A stretch of 64,000 nucleotides of DNA, from NCBI RefSeq assembly GCF_900105885.1, contig NZ_LT629780.1, forward strand, positions 248,001 to 312,000, given 5' to 3'. The translations under genes and the position numbers were made by a program. The notes under the pieces are model-generated. The model was given only the letters and a program-made list of their open reading frames with translations, was not told where the DNA came from and did not search any database. Below, in pieces: positions 10,527 to 20,373 of the stretch. The stretch's first letter is position 1; each line of letters begins with the position of its first letter. The DNA is from Pseudomonas guangdongensis. Its GTDB lineage: Bacteria > Pseudomonadota > Gammaproteobacteria > Pseudomonadales > Pseudomonadaceae.

Positions 10527-12293
10527 TCAGTCGAACGCCTGCAGACGGCTGCGGGCCAGCAGCGGCGCCAGCGCAATGCCGCGCGGCAGACCGCCGTAGA
10601 GCGGCGTGCCGGCCTCTGCGCGGGCGCTCAGGAAGGCCTCGGCCAGCCACGACGGCGCGCCCTGCAGGAGCAGGCTGGCCTGCATCGCCAGGGCGATCTC
10701 GGCGCACAGCGCGCGGGCATGGCATTCCCGCTCGCCGCCGCGCAGCAAGCGCTCGATGCGCCGTACCCGCGCCCGCAGGCGCGCCTCGCCATGGCCGTTG
10801 CCCAGCTCGGCGAACAGCGCCTCCAGCGCCGCCGGCGTCCTCTCCAGCACCCGCAGCACGTCCAGACACTGCACATTGCCGGAGCCCTCCCAGATCGCGT
10901 TGACCGGCGCCTCGCGGTACAGCCGCGGCAGCAGCGAGGTTTCGATGTAGCCGGCGCCACCCAGGCACTCCTGGGCCTCGTTGATCATCCCCGGCGCGCG
11001 CTTGCATACCCAGTATTTGCCCACCGCGGTGAGCAGGCGCAGCAGCAGCCGCTCGCCCTCCTCCTGCGGCCGGTCCAGCGCCTGCGCCAGGCGCAGGGCG
11101 AAGGCCAGCGCCGCCTCGCTTTCCAGCGCCAGGTCGGCCAGCACGTTCTGCATCAGCGGCCGCTCGTCCAGCCGCTGCCCGCCGACCCGACGCTGCGCAC
11201 AGTGGTGCAGGGCCTGGCTGAGCGCCTGGCGCATCAGCGCCGCTGAACCGGTCACGCAGTCGATGCGGGTCAGCGCCACCATCTCCAGCAGGGTGGCGAT
11301 GCCGCGCCCCTCCTCGCCGACCATCCAGGCCTGGGCGTCGCGGTATTCGATCTCCGCCGAGGCGTTGCTGCGGTTGCCGAGCTTGTCCTTGAGGCGCTGG
11401 ATCTCGATGCCGTTATGGCCGCCGTCGGGGCGCAGGCGCGGTAGCAGGAAGCAGCTCAGCCCGCCGGCGCTGCGCGCCAGGGTGAGGAAGGCGTCGCTCA
11501 TCGGCGCCGAACAGAACCACTTGTGCCCCTGCAGGCGATAGCCCTGGCCGGGGCCGGCGGCGCCGAGCGCGCAGGCACGGCTGGCGTTGGCGCGCAGGTC
11601 GGTGCCGCCCTGCTTCTCGGTCAGCGCCATGCCGATGGTCAGGCCGCGCTTGGCGGCCATCGGCAGCACCCGCGGGTCGTAGTCGAGGCTGAGAATCCGC
11701 TCCAGCCAGGGCTCGCTCAGCGGCAACTGGCGGCGCAGCACGGCGACGCTGGCGAAGGTCATGGTCAGCGGACAGGCGCTGCCCGCCTCGACCTGGTTGT
11801 GCAGGTAGAACAATCCGGCGCGCAGCACCTGCGCCCCGGCGCGCGGCTCGCGCCAGGGCAGCGCGTGCAGCCCGTGGCCGATACCGGCCTGGAGCAGACG
11901 GTGCCAGGCAGGATGGAAGTCGACCCGGTCGAGGCGCCGGCCCTGGGCGTCGTGGCTGTGCAGCTCGGGAAGGTGGCGGTTGGCGAGCTGACCGGCGGCC
12001 AGCAGCTCGTCGCCGGCCAGCTCGCCGTAGGCCTCCAGCCGCTCCTGCCCCCAGTCGACGCCGAAGTGCGCCAGCCACTCCCGCAGCGGCCGGTCGTGGC
12101 GGTACAGGTTCACCCCCTGCAGCGGCGCAGGCTGGTTGTCGACCCGGTGGCCGGGCAGCGGTTGCGGCGGAGCGAACACCAGCTGGCAGCGCACGCAGCG
12201 CCAGTAATCGAGGGGCGTGGCCGCCGCCCCCGCCCAGCGCGCCAGCTCGCGACAGAGGCAGGCGGGGCAGCAGAGCGGAGCGGCGGCGTCCAT
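10527..12293 (-). CDS. AidB-like acyl-CoA dehydrogenase with an N-terminal zinc ribbon
   Basis: A 588-residue FAD enzyme of the acyl-CoA dehydrogenase superfamily, closest in layout to E. coli AidB (adaptive response to alkylation). Shared blocks are NPPEL-like RHLPELHSHDAQGRRLD, EAGSACPLTMTFA, GMALTEKQGGTDLRANASRA, GHKWFCSAPMSDA, LKDKLGNRSNASAEIEY, YREAPVNAIWEGSGNVQCLDVLRV. The AidB-like core starts near residue 47. In front is an extra segment with two CxxC pairs (C9/C12 and C33/C36, ending CQLVF), a zinc-ribbon pattern that AidB lacks. The start at 12293 is 8 bases from the stop of the upstream Rossmann gene. Substrate and DNA role are unproven. Confidence 0.88.
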   Translation of the reverse strand: MDAAAPLCCPACLCRELARWAGAAATPLDYWRCVRCQLVFAPPQPLPGHRVDNQPAPLQGVNLYRHDRPLREWLAHFGVDWGQERLEAYGELAGDELLAAGQLANRHLPELHSHDAQGRRLDRVDFHPAWHRLLQAGIGHGLHALPWREPRAGAQVLRAGLFYLHNQVEAGSACPLTMTFASVAVLRRQLPLSEPWLERILSLDYDPRVLPMAAKRGLTIGMALTEKQGGTDLRANASRACALGAAGPGQGYRLQGHKWFCSAPMSDAFLTLARSAGGLSCFLLPRLRPDGGHNGIEIQRLKDKLGNRSNASAEIEYRDAQAWMVGEEGRGIATLLEMVALTRIDCVTGSAALMRQALSQALHHCAQRRVGGQRLDERPLMQNVLADLALESEAALAFALRLAQALDRPQEEGERLLLRLLTAVGKYWVCKRAPGMINEAQECLGGAGYIETSLLPRLYREAPVNAIWEGSGNVQCLDVLRVLERTPAALEALFAELGNGHGEARLRARVRRIERLLRGGERECHARALCAEIALAMQASLLLQGAPSWLAEAFLSARAEAGTPLYGGLPRGIALAPLLARSRLQAFD

Positions 12294-12301
12294 CGGGCGA
12301 C

Positions 12302-12691
12302 CTAGCCGATCCCGGCGTCGTCGGGGTGGAAGGCCGGCGCCAGCGTCGGGCTGCGGTCGCACAGGCTGATCACCAGCCGCGCCACCAGATCGTGCATGAT
12401 GATGGTGTGGCGGTTGCCGCCAATCTCGAAGTGCTGCTTGATCCGCGCCTTCAGGCCGCGATCGCCGCTGACCTCGACGAGGATGTCCACCGCGCCGACC
12501 GCATCGACCATCGCCATCGGCTCGGTGTAGCAGGGAATGTCGCGCTCGCGGGCCAGTTGCATGCCGGGCGAGTCGGGATCGAGATCGGCCACGCCGAGCA
12601 CGCGGATGTAGTCGTATTGCAGCAGGTCACGCAGCAGCGGGGTACCGGTACGGCCCGCGCCGATCACGGCGATGCTGAGGGTTTGCGACAT
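12302..12691 (-). CDS. Small NAD-binding Rossmann protein (oxidoreductase N-terminal domain only)
   Basis: 129 residues forming just one Rossmann fold: the dinucleotide motif IAVIGAGRTGTPLLRDLL at residues 7-24, then a DLDP acidic turn where a Gfo/Idh or homoserine-dehydrogenase-like enzyme binds the ribose, and VDILVEVSGDRG as the next strand. The catalytic and dimerisation domain that normally follows is absent; the chain ends in a short Pro/Asp tail. There is no frame carrying a lost C-terminal half downstream, so this looks like a genuinely short protein rather than a recent truncation. It is tightly linked (8 bases) to the AidB-like gene. Function unknown; it could be a nucleotide-sensing partner. 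Confidence 0.7.
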   Translation of the reverse strand: MSQTLSIAVIGAGRTGTPLLRDLLQYDYIRVLGVADLDPDSPGMQLARERDIPCYTEPMAMVDAVGAVDILVEVSGDRGLKARIKQHFEIGGNRHTIIMHDLVARLVISLCDRSPTLAPAFHPDDAGIG

Positions 12692-12870
12692 GGATGACAG
12701 CTCCTGGGTTGGATCGAAGGCGAATGGAACATCCGTGGATGCGCGCACAGACTAGCAACCCGCTCCTGCCGCCCTCTTGACCTGCGCCTATTGCCGACCA
12801 GTAAAGCAGAGATCGCCCGCCGCGGCCGCGGGCGGGCAGCCGCGCGACTTTGGTGGTAAGCTCGGCGGCC

Positions 12871-13668
12871 ATGAACAGATACCCCTCCCGTCCCGTCGTC
12901 CTCTGCCTGTCCGGCCACGATCCCAGTGGTGGCGCCGGCCTGCAGGCGGACATCGAGGCCCTGCTCGCCCAGGGCTGCCACGCCGCGCCGGCGATCACCG
13001 CACTGACCGTGCAGGACACCGTCGACGTCCGCGACTTCCGCATCCTCGACCGCGCCTGGGTACTGGCCCAGGCCGACGCGGTGATCGGCGACCTGCCGGT
13101 CGCCGCGGTCAAGCTGGGCATGCTCGGCTCGCTGGAAATGGTCGATACCGTAGTCGAGATCATGGCCCGCCTGCCCGGCGTGCCGCTGGTCTGCGACCCG
13201 GTGCTGCGCGCCGGCGGCGGTGGCGCGCTGGGCAAGGATGAGGTCGGCTACGCGATCCGCGAACGCCTGCTGCCGCTGTGCCGCATCGCCACGCCGAACC
13301 TGCCCGAGGCGCGCATCCTCGCCGAACTGCCGGACGGCAGCGCCGACGCCTGCGCCGAGAAGCTGCTGGCGCACTGCGAGCACCTGCTGATCACCGGCGG
13401 TCACGGCGACGAGCGCGAGGTGCACAACCGCCTGTACGCGCGCGACGGCAGTCGCCACGACTTCACCTGCGCACGCCTGCCCGGCAGCTACCACGGCTCC
13501 GGCTGCACCCTGGCCAGCACCCTGGCCGGGCGCCTGGCGCTGGGCGAGGAACTGGCCAGCGCGGTGAACTCCGCGCTCGACTACACCTGGCGCACCCTGC
13601 GCGACGCCGAACAGCCTGGCCACGGCCAGTATGTGCCGCGCCGCCTGCCGCTGGACTTCCGCTCCTGA
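12871..13668 (+). CDS. thiD: Hydroxymethylpyrimidine (phosphate) kinase
   Basis: Thiamine synthesis: phosphorylates HMP and HMP-P to HMP-PP. The 265-residue ribokinase-like enzyme has the N-terminal substrate loop [15 protein letters not shown], the central [14 protein letters not shown] and the ATP/anion-hole motif [16 protein letters not shown]. The start MNRYPSR at 12871 is chosen over an upstream in-frame start because homologues begin about ten residues before SGHDPSG. thiE follows after 25 bases, matching successive steps of one pathway. I saw no TPP-riboswitch-like structure in the 180-base spacer before it. Confidence 0.96.
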   Translation: MNRYPSRPVVLCLSGHDPSGGAGLQADIEALLAQGCHAAPAITALTVQDTVDVRDFRILDRAWVLAQADAVIGDLPVAAVKLGMLGSLEMVDTVVEIMARLPGVPLVCDPVLRAGGGGALGKDEVGYAIRERLLPLCRIATPNLPEARILAELPDGSADACAEKLLAHCEHLLITGGHGDEREVHNRLYARDGSRHDFTCARLPGSYHGSGCTLASTLAGRLALGEELASAVNSALDYTWRTLRDAEQPGHGQYVPRRLPLDFRS

Positions 13669-13693
13669 TCCCCCGCTGCCCGGAACAGTGCCG

Positions 13694-14320
13694 ATGAACG
13701 AACTGCGCGGTCTCTACGCCATCACCGACAGCCAGCTGCTGGAAGGCGGTCGCCTGCTGCCCTGCGTCGAGGCCGCCCTGCGCGGCGGCGCGAAGTTGCT
13801 GCAGTACCGCGACAAGTCAAGCGACGCCGCGCGCCGCCTGCGCGAAGCCGAGGCCCTGCGCGAGCTGTGCCTGCGCTACGGCGCGCAACTGATCGTCAAC
13901 GACGACCTGGAACTGGCCGCGCGCCTGGGCGTCGGCCTGCATCTGGGCCAGGGCGACGGCTCGCTGGCCGCCGCCCGCGCCCTGCTCGGCAGCCGGGCGA
14001 TCATCGGCGCCACCTGCCATGCCCGCCTGGAGCTGGCCGAGCAGGCTCGCGGCGAGGGTGCCAGCTACGTCGCCTTCGGCCGCTTCTTCGACTCGCAGAC
14101 CAAGCCCGGCGCCCCGGCCGCCAGCCTCGACCTGCTGGAGCAGGCCCGCGCCCGCTGCCGCCTGCCGATCGTCGCCATCGGCGGGGTGAGCCTCGACACC
14201 GCCCCCGCGCTGATCGCGCGCGGCGCCAGCATGGTCGCGGTGATCCACGCCCTGTTCGGCGTCGCCGAGCCCGCCGAGGTGGAGCGCCGCGCCCGCGCGT
14301 TCAGCGCGCTGTTCGACTGA
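13694..14320 (+). CDS. thiE: Thiamine phosphate synthase
   Basis: Joins HMP-PP and thiazole phosphate to make thiamine monophosphate. The 208-residue TIM barrel contains [11 protein letters not shown] at the start, [14 protein letters not shown] (pyrophosphate-binding), [23 protein letters not shown] (Mg and substrate site), [14 protein letters not shown] and [25 protein letters not shown] (phosphate-binding glycines). It sits between thiD and hemL on the same strand, with hemL 73 bases on. Confidence 0.97.
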   Translation: MNELRGLYAITDSQLLEGGRLLPCVEAALRGGAKLLQYRDKSSDAARRLREAEALRELCLRYGAQLIVNDDLELAARLGVGLHLGQGDGSLAAARALLGSRAIIGATCHARLELAEQARGEGASYVAFGRFFDSQTKPGAPAASLDLLEQARARCRLPIVAIGGVSLDTAPALIARGASMVAVIHALFGVAEPAEVERRARAFSALFD

Positions 14321-14393
14321 TCCCGGCGGCCGCGGCCCCGCGCCCGGACACGCCCTTGCCGATTTCGCCCCGTCCCCGACCCGAGAGGCCCCC

Positions 14394-15683
14394 ATGTCCC
14401 GCTCCGAGATCCTGTTCAACAACGCCCAGAAACACATCCCCGGCGGCGTCAACTCGCCGGTGCGCGCCTTCCGCGGCGTCGGCGGCACGCCGCTGTTCTT
14501 CAAGCACGCCGAGGGCGCCTACGTCATCGACGAGGACGACAAGCGCTATGTGGATTACGTCGGCTCCTGGGGGCCGATGATCCTCGGCCACGCCCACCCG
14601 CAGGTACTCGACGCGGTGCGCCGCCAGCTCGAACACGGCCTGTCCTACGGCGCGCCGACCGCCATGGAAACCGAGATGGCCGAGCTGGTCTGTGCCCTGG
14701 TGCCGTCGATGGAGATGGTGCGCATGGTCAGCTCCGGCACCGAGGCGACCATGAGCGCGATCCGCCTGGCGCGCGGCTACACCGGGCGCGACAGCATCAT
14801 CAAGTTCGAGGGCTGCTACCACGGCCACTCCGACAGCCTGCTGGTCAAGGCCGGCTCCGGCGCGCTGACCCAGGGCGTGCCCAGCTCGGCAGGGGTGCCG
14901 GCGGACTTCGCCAAGCACACCCTGACCCTGCCCTACAACGACATCGCCGCCGTCGAGCAGACCCTCGGCGAAGTCGGCCAGAACGTGGCGTGCATCATCG
15001 TCGAGCCGGTGGCCGGCAACATGAACTGCGTGCCGCCGGCGCCGGGCTTCCTCGAAGGCCTGCGCGCGCTGTGCGACCGGCATGGCGTGGTGCTGATCTT
15101 CGACGAGGTGATGACCGGCTTCCGCGTCGCCCTCGGCGGCGCCCAGGCCCACTACGGCGTCACCCCGGACCTGTCGACCTTCGGCAAGATCGTCGGCGGC
15201 GGCATGCCGGTCGGCTGCTTCGGCGGCAAGCGCGCGATCATGGAATGCATCGCACCGCTCGGCCCGGTCTACCAGGCCGGCACCCTGTCCGGCAACCCGC
15301 TGGCCATGGCTGCCGGCCTGACCACCCTCAAGCTGATCAGCCGCGACGGCTTCCACGCCGAGTTGGCCGACTACACCACGCGCATGCTGGCCGGGCTGCG
15401 CGAGCGCGCGGCGGCTGCCGGCATCCCCTTCGCCACCACCCAGGTCGGCGGCATGTTCGGCCTGTACTTCACCGACAAGGCGGAAATCACCAGCTTCGCC
15501 GACGTGATGGCCTGCGATGCCGAGCGCTTCAAGCGCTTCTTCCACCTGATGCTCGACGGCGGCGTGTACCTGGCGCCCTCCGCCTTCGAGGCCGGCTTCA
15601 CCTCCATCGCCCATGGCGCGACCGAGCTGGCGCTGACCCTCGATGCCGCCGAGCGCGCCTTCGCCGCGCTGCGCCAGGGCTGA
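14394..15683 (+). CDS. hemL: Glutamate-1-semialdehyde 2,1-aminomutase
   Basis: PLP enzyme of the C5 pathway that turns glutamate-1-semialdehyde into 5-aminolevulinate, the haem precursor. The 429 residues match the family. Key stretches: [13 protein letters not shown] near the start, [20 protein letters not shown] (PLP phosphate site), [28 protein letters not shown] (pyridine-nitrogen Asp) and [14 protein letters not shown] with the PLP lysine at about residue 266. The downstream membrane protein starts 5 bases after the stop. Confidence 0.98.
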   Translation: MSRSEILFNNAQKHIPGGVNSPVRAFRGVGGTPLFFKHAEGAYVIDEDDKRYVDYVGSWGPMILGHAHPQVLDAVRRQLEHGLSYGAPTAMETEMAELVCALVPSMEMVRMVSSGTEATMSAIRLARGYTGRDSIIKFEGCYHGHSDSLLVKAGSGALTQGVPSSAGVPADFAKHTLTLPYNDIAAVEQTLGEVGQNVACIIVEPVAGNMNCVPPAPGFLEGLRALCDRHGVVLIFDEVMTGFRVALGGAQAHYGVTPDLSTFGKIVGGGMPVGCFGGKRAIMECIAPLGPVYQAGTLSGNPLAMAAGLTTLKLISRDGFHAELADYTTRMLAGLRERAAAAGIPFATTQVGGMFGLYFTDKAEITSFADVMACDAERFKRFFHLMLDGGVYLAPSAFEAGFTSIAHGATELALTLDAAERAFAALRQG

Positions 15684-15688
15684 CACGC

Positions 15689-16303
15689 ATGCCGCTCGAT
15701 CCGCCCGCCCTGGCCGCCTGCCTGGCCGCGCTGTTCGGCGCCGGCCTGCTGCTGCAGGCGCGCACGCGCTTCTCAGCCGAGGAGCAGCCGGTGTGGTTCT
15801 GCGCCCTGCTTGGTCTGCTCCTGGCCGCCGCCGCCGCGCCCTTCGGTGCCAGCGCCGGCGCTGCCGCGCGGCCCGGCGAGGATGCCGGCCTGCTGTTGCT
15901 GCAGGCGCGCGATTTTCTCGGCCTGCCGCTGCTCGGCGTGGTCGCCCTGGCGCTCGGCCGCGGCTGGCACTGGCCGCGCGGCGCCTGGGGCCGGGTGGTG
16001 CTCGGCCTGTGCGTGTTCTTCGAGCTGGCCCGGCAGCTGCAGTGGGCCGAGGACTACCGCCTGCTGCTGGGCGCCGCCAGCCTGCTGCTGATCGCTCAGG
16101 CCGGCCTGTCGCGCTGGCCGGCGCGACGGGCGGCGCTGCTCGGCCTGCTGGCGGCGCTGTCGCTGGGCACACCGCTGCTCGCCACCGCGGCGCCGGGCCT
16201 CGGCGCCTGGCTGGCGGTGCCCGGCTACCTGCTGCTGGCCGTGCTGCTGCGCGAACTCAGCGACAGCGCACCGACGCAAAAGACGAGCGCGCCCCTGTCA
16301 TGA
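15689..16303 (+). CDS. Polytopic membrane protein of unknown function
   Basis: 204 residues, very rich in Leu and Ala, with about six hydrophobic spans (near 5-22, 34-52, 70-88, 100-115, 125-140 and 150-190). Loops carry Arg residues (LQARTRF, SRWPARRA). The start five bases after hemL and the shared strand indicate one transcript with thiD-thiE-hemL. A gene at the same place exists in other Pseudomonas genomes as a conserved hypothetical. No catalytic motif is seen. The high Leu/Ala content could in principle come from GC-rich codons, but the well-spaced membrane segments and tight spacing favour a real gene. Confidence 0.65.
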   Translation: MPLDPPALAACLAALFGAGLLLQARTRFSAEEQPVWFCALLGLLLAAAAAPFGASAGAAARPGEDAGLLLLQARDFLGLPLLGVVALALGRGWHWPRGAWGRVVLGLCVFFELARQLQWAEDYRLLLGAASLLLIAQAGLSRWPARRAALLGLLAALSLGTPLLATAAPGLGAWLAVPGYLLLAVLLRELSDSAPTQKTSAPLS

Positions 16304-16392
16304 GCGGGTAGCTTGTTTCATAATGCATCTCGCCGCTGCGCTGCAGCGGCCGGGACTTGCGCCCGTCGACCCCAGGGAGATGTCCGATCGCC

Positions 16393-16941
16393 ATGAACCG
16401 TGCTGGCCGCACCCTGCTGATGGGCTGCCTGTTGCTGATCTCCCCGCTGTCCAGCCTGGCCGGCGGCAACTCCCTGCTGATCCCCGCCACCAGCCGCTGC
16501 GTGCTCGATACCCCGGCCGAGGCCCGCGAGCAGGCCCTGGCGCAATGCCGCGCCTTCGCCGAAGGCGGCGACGCCGAGGCGCAGTACGAGCTGGGCGAAT
16601 ACTTCTACGAAGGCCAGTTGCATCCCCAGGACCTGCCCCAGGCGCTGCACTGGTACGAGCAGGCCTCGCTGCAGGGCCACGCCGGCGCACAGCTGCGCCT
16701 GGGCATGCTGTTCTGGCACGGCGAAGGCGTCCCGGCCAGCAACCTGCAGGCCTACATCGTGCTGAAGATGGCGGCGGTCAACGGCTCCGACGACGCCATG
16801 GACAGCGCCGACGAGGTCGCCGAGCAGATGAGCCGCGACGAACTGGCCCGCGCCAACCGGGTGCTCGGCGAGATCTTCCGCAACTACCTGATGGAACTGC
16901 AGGCCACCGACCTCGGCCCGCCCTTCGCGCCGCTGCGCTGA
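16393..16941 (+). CDS. Exported Sel1-repeat (TPR-like) protein
   Basis: 182 residues with an N-terminal signal peptide (MNRAGRTLLMGCLLLISPLSSLAGG; likely cut after SLA), so it is periplasmic. Two Sel1-type repeats follow: AEAQYELGEYFYEGQLHPQD and AGAQLRLGMLFWHGEGVPAS, each with the A..LG..Y..G pattern, then a helical tail (DEVAEQMSRDELARA). Sel1 repeats mediate protein contacts. The start at 16393 puts the signal peptide directly at the N-terminus; an earlier in-frame ATG at 16357 would bury it. It is convergent with the DUF1820 gene. The partner is unknown. Confidence 0.82.
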   Translation: MNRAGRTLLMGCLLLISPLSSLAGGNSLLIPATSRCVLDTPAEAREQALAQCRAFAEGGDAEAQYELGEYFYEGQLHPQDLPQALHWYEQASLQGHAGAQLRLGMLFWHGEGVPASNLQAYIVLKMAAVNGSDDAMDSADEVAEQMSRDELARANRVLGEIFRNYLMELQATDLGPPFAPLR

Positions 16942-16964
16942 GCCGCCGGCGGCGCAGAGCAGAC

Positions 16965-17291
16965 TCAGCGCTCCGGCAGCGGCGGCATGGGGAACGGCAT
17001 CACGTTGCTTCCACCTTTCGCCTCGCTGATCTTCGCCGTACCCAGACGTTCCACCTCGTCGATGCGGATGATCGCGTGCATCGGCACGAAGCTGCGCACC
17101 ACGCCCTCGAACTGCGCCTTGAGCTTCTCCTCGCTGGGATCGACCACCACCTGGGTGCGCTCGCCGAAGACGAACTCCTCGATCTCCAGGAATCCCCACA
17201 GATCGCTCTGGTAGATGGCCTTGGCGTACATCTCGTACACCTGGCCCTGGCTCTGGAAAATCACCTTGAAGATGGGGGCGGGCTTGCTCAT
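16965..17291 (-). CDS. DUF1820 family protein
   Basis: A 108-residue cytoplasmic protein of a family conserved in gammaproteobacteria, next to miaB in Pseudomonas. It starts MSKPAPIFKVIFQSQGQVYEMYAK and carries the conserved segments GFLEIEEFVFGERTQVVVDPSEE and HAIIRIDEVERLGTAKI. No membrane segment or known active site is visible. It is divergent from miaB (129 bases apart). Function unknown; the family call rests on the opening strand pattern and genomic place. Confidence 0.82.
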   Translation of the reverse strand: MSKPAPIFKVIFQSQGQVYEMYAKAIYQSDLWGFLEIEEFVFGERTQVVVDPSEEKLKAQFEGVVRSFVPMHAIIRIDEVERLGTAKISEAKGGSNVMPFPMPPLPER

Positions 17292-17382
17292 GGATCGACG
17301 GACCGAGGGGGGCTGCACAAAGGGCGCGCATCCTAGCATATCCGCCGGACCGCCAAGCCTAGGAAGCCCGCGCCCCACTCCC

Positions 17383-17388
17383 TATAAT
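17383..17388 (+). promoter_or_regulatory. Probable -10 box upstream of miaB
   Basis: A perfect TATAAT 33 bases before the miaB ATG. The -35 region (about 17360-17366) is poor, so the promoter may need an activator. Confidence 0.45.
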
Positions 17389-17420
17389 GCGCGGTTCCTT
17401 GATTTTCCCGACGAGCACCC

Positions 17421-18749
17421 ATGGCCAAGAAGCTTTTCATCGAGACCCACGGCTGCCAGATGAACGAGTACGACAGCTCGCGCATGGCCGATCTGCTGGG
17501 CGAACATCAAGCCCTGGAGCTGACCGAGCGCCCGGAAGAAGCCGACGTCATCCTGCTCAACACCTGCTCGATCCGCGAGAAGGCCCAGGAAAAGGTGTTC
17601 TCCAAGCTCGGCGGCTGGCGCGAACTCAAGCGCCAGAAACCGGAGCTGGTGATCGGTGTCGGCGGCTGCGTGGCCAGCCAGGAAGGTGCGGCGATCCGCG
17701 AGCGCGCGCCCTACGTCGACGTGGTGTTCGGCCCGCAGACCCTGCACCGCCTGCCGGAAATGATCGACGCCGCGCGCAGCACGCGAAAGCCGCAGGTGGA
17801 CATCTCCTTCCCGGAAATCGAGAAATTCGACCGCCTGCCCGAGCCGCGCGTCGACGGCCCCAGCGCCTTCGTCTCGGTGATGGAAGGCTGCAGCAAGTAC
17901 TGCACCTTCTGCGTGGTGCCCTACACCCGCGGCGAGGAAGTCAGCCGCCCGCTGGCCGACGTGCTCGGCGAAATCGTCCACCTGACCGAGAACGGCGTAC
18001 GCGAGATCACCCTGCTCGGCCAGAACGTCAACGGCTACCGCGGCGATGCCGGCGACGGGCGCAGCGCCGACTTCGCCGAACTGCTCCACGCGGTGGCGGC
18101 CATCGATGGCGTCGAGCGCCTGCGCTACACCACCAGCCACCCACTGGAATTCTCCGACGCGATCATCCAGGCCCACGCCGAAATCCCCCAGCTGGTGAAG
18201 TTCATCCACCTGCCGGTGCAGTCCGGCTCCGATCGCGTGCTGGCGGCGATGAAGCGCAACCACACCGCGCTGGAATACAAGTCGCGCATCCGTAAGCTCA
18301 AGGCCGCGGTGCCGGACATCTGCATCAGCTCGGACTTCATCGTCGGTTTCCCCGGCGAGACCGACAAGGACTTCGAGCAGACCATGAAACTGGTCGAGGA
18401 AGTCGGCTTCGACTTCTCCTTCTCCTTCGTCTACAGCGCGCGCCCCGGCACCCCGGCGGCCGACCTGCTCGACGACACCCCCGAGGAGGTGAAGAAGCAG
18501 CGCCTGGCGATCCTGCAGACCCGCCTCAGCCAGCAGGGCTTCGAGAACAGCCGGCGCATGGTCGGCAGCATCCAGCGCATCCTGGTCAGCGACTACTCGA
18601 AGAAGGACCCGGGCATGCTCCAGGGCCGCACCGAGAACAACCGGGTGGTCAACTTCCGCGCCAGCAACCCGCGCCTGATCGGCCAGTTCGTCGACGTACG
18701 CATCGACGAGGCCCTGCCGCACTCGCTGCGCGGCACCCTGCTCGACTGA
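17421..18749 (+). CDS. miaB: tRNA-2-methylthio-N6-dimethylallyladenosine synthase MiaB
   Basis: Radical-SAM methylthiotransferase that adds the methylthio group to i6A37 of tRNAs reading UNN codons; miaA, which makes its substrate, is also in this window. The 442 residues hold three domains: an N-terminal UPF0004 domain with three cluster cysteines ([27 protein letters not shown]), the radical-SAM core with [14 protein letters not shown] (CxxxCxxC), and a C-terminal TRAM RNA-binding domain (about 375-440). phoH, ybeY, corC and lnt follow in the same direction. Confidence 0.98.
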   Translation: MAKKLFIETHGCQMNEYDSSRMADLLGEHQALELTERPEEADVILLNTCSIREKAQEKVFSKLGGWRELKRQKPELVIGVGGCVASQEGAAIRERAPYVDVVFGPQTLHRLPEMIDAARSTRKPQVDISFPEIEKFDRLPEPRVDGPSAFVSVMEGCSKYCTFCVVPYTRGEEVSRPLADVLGEIVHLTENGVREITLLGQNVNGYRGDAGDGRSADFAELLHAVAAIDGVERLRYTTSHPLEFSDAIIQAHAEIPQLVKFIHLPVQSGSDRVLAAMKRNHTALEYKSRIRKLKAAVPDICISSDFIVGFPGETDKDFEQTMKLVEEVGFDFSFSFVYSARPGTPAADLLDDTPEEVKKQRLAILQTRLSQQGFENSRRMVGSIQRILVSDYSKKDPGMLQGRTENNRVVNFRASNPRLIGQFVDVRIDEALPHSLRGTLLD

Positions 18750-18887
18750 GCACGCCGCGCCACCCGCCGCCCAAGGGCGGCGGGCCGGCAACCCCACCAA
18801 AAGCCAATACCGCCGCGCTTTCGCCCCTGCGTTGCTGCGGTTATTCTTCATTCACCACACCAGCCGAACGGCGGCCAACAGACGACC

Positions 18888-19910
18888 TTGAACGCTCCCC
18901 TGGAACACCATCGCTTCACCCTCGAACCCTTCGAAGCCCGGCGCTTCGCCAACCTCTGTGGACAATTCGACGAGCACCTGCGCCTGATCGAGCAGCGCCT
19001 GCAACTGGAGATCCGCAATCGCGGCAACCAGTTCGAGCTGGTCGGCGACGCGCAGCGCAGCCAGACCGCCGAGCGCCTGCTGCGCCGCTTGTACCGCGAA
19101 ACCCACACCGGCACCGACCTCACCCCGGAGATCGTCCACCTGTTCCTGCAGGAGTCGGGACTGGAGGACATCGCCAGCCCCGGCCATGGGCCGCTGGTCA
19201 CCCTGAAGACCCGCAAGGTCCACATCACCCCGCGCGGCACCAACCAGCAGCGCTACGTCAAGGCGATCCTCGACAACGACATCAACTTCGGCATCGGCCC
19301 GGCCGGCACCGGCAAGACCTACCTCGCGGTGGCCTGCGCGGTGGACGCCCTGGAGCGCGAGCAGGTGCGGCGCATCCTGCTGGTGCGCCCGGCGGTGGAG
19401 GCCGGCGAGAAGCTCGGCTTCCTCCCCGGCGACCTGGCGCAGAAGATCGACCCCTACCTGCGTCCGCTGTACGACGCCCTCTACGAGATGATGGGCTTCG
19501 AGCAGGTGGCCAAGCTGATCGAGAAGCAGGTGATCGAGATCGCCCCGCTGGCCTACATGCGCGGGCGCACCCTGAACAACAGCTTCATCATCCTCGACGA
19601 GAGCCAGAACACCACCCTGGAGCAGATGAAGATGTTCCTCACCCGGATCGGTTTCGGCTCCACCGCGGTGATCACCGGCGACGTCACCCAGGTCGACCTG
19701 CCGCGCGGCACCAAGTCGGGCCTGGCCCACGTGGTCGAGGTGCTGCGCGACGTACCGGGGATCAGCTTCACCCACTTCAAGGCCAAGGACGTGGTGCGCC
19801 ACCCGCTGGTGCAACGCATCGTCGAAGCCTACGACCGTCACGAGCAGCGCCTGCAGGGCAAGGACGGCAAGACCGCCGCCAGCGTCGAGGACAGCCGCCA
19901 TGCAGGTTGA
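18888..19910 (+). CDS. ybeZ: PhoH-like P-loop ATPase (YbeZ)
   Basis: A 340-residue PhoH2-class ATPase that partners YbeY in rRNA maturation and RNA quality control. An N-terminal KH-like region (about 30-100) is followed by Walker [17 protein letters not shown], the motif [16 protein letters not shown], Walker [12 protein letters not shown] and [12 protein letters not shown]. The start is a TTG at 18888 giving [15 protein letters not shown], which matches homologues; no strong ribosome site is visible. The end overlaps the ybeY start by 11 bases, implying coupled translation. Confidence 0.93.
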   Translation: MNAPLEHHRFTLEPFEARRFANLCGQFDEHLRLIEQRLQLEIRNRGNQFELVGDAQRSQTAERLLRRLYRETHTGTDLTPEIVHLFLQESGLEDIASPGHGPLVTLKTRKVHITPRGTNQQRYVKAILDNDINFGIGPAGTGKTYLAVACAVDALEREQVRRILLVRPAVEAGEKLGFLPGDLAQKIDPYLRPLYDALYEMMGFEQVAKLIEKQVIEIAPLAYMRGRTLNNSFIILDESQNTTLEQMKMFLTRIGFGSTAVITGDVTQVDLPRGTKSGLAHVVEVLRDVPGISFTHFKAKDVVRHPLVQRIVEAYDRHEQRLQGKDGKTAASVEDSRHAG

Positions 19911-20367
19911 ACTGGATCTGCAGCTGGCCACCGCGGCCGGCGACCTGCCCGGCGAGGCGCAGCTGCGCCAGTGGTGCGAACTGGCCCTGCGCCAGCGCAC
20001 CGCGCCCTCGGAGCTGACCATCCGCATCGTCGACGAGGCCGAGGGCCGCGAGCTGAACCACACCTGGCGCGGCAAGGACTACGCCACCAACGTGCTGTCC
20101 TTCCCGGCGGAGATTCCCGACGGACTCCTCGACATCCCGCTGCTCGGCGATCTGGTGATCTGCGCCCCGGTGGTGGCCCGCGAGGCCGCCGAGCAGGGCA
20201 AGCGCGCCGAGGCGCACTGGGCCCACCTGGTCATCCACGGCTGCCTGCACCTGCTCGGCTACGATCACATCGACGATGCCGAAGCCGAGGAAATGGAAGC
20301 CCTGGAGCGCCAGCTGCTGGCCGAACTCGGCCATCCCGACCCCTATGCCTGTGACGACCAAGAGTAA
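19900..20367 (+). CDS. ybeY: Endoribonuclease YbeY (16S rRNA maturation)
   Basis: A 155-residue zinc-dependent endoribonuclease needed for 16S rRNA 3'-end processing and 70S quality control. The family signature [11 protein letters not shown] supplies the three zinc-binding histidines. [11 protein letters not shown] and [11 protein letters not shown] are the other conserved blocks. It overlaps ybeZ at its start and is seven bases from corC, as in many gammaproteobacteria. Confidence 0.97.
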   Translation: MQVELDLQLATAAGDLPGEAQLRQWCELALRQRTAPSELTIRIVDEAEGRELNHTWRGKDYATNVLSFPAEIPDGLLDIPLLGDLVICAPVVAREAAEQGKRAEAHWAHLVIHGCLHLLGYDHIDDAEAEEMEALERQLLAELGHPDPYACDDQE

Positions 20368-20373
20368 GGAACC

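Noticed and set aside
12781-12870. Possible riboswitch before thiD
   Set aside because: Only an imperfect GC hairpin (about 12815-12837) is present; the conserved TPP-riboswitch segments are not seen.
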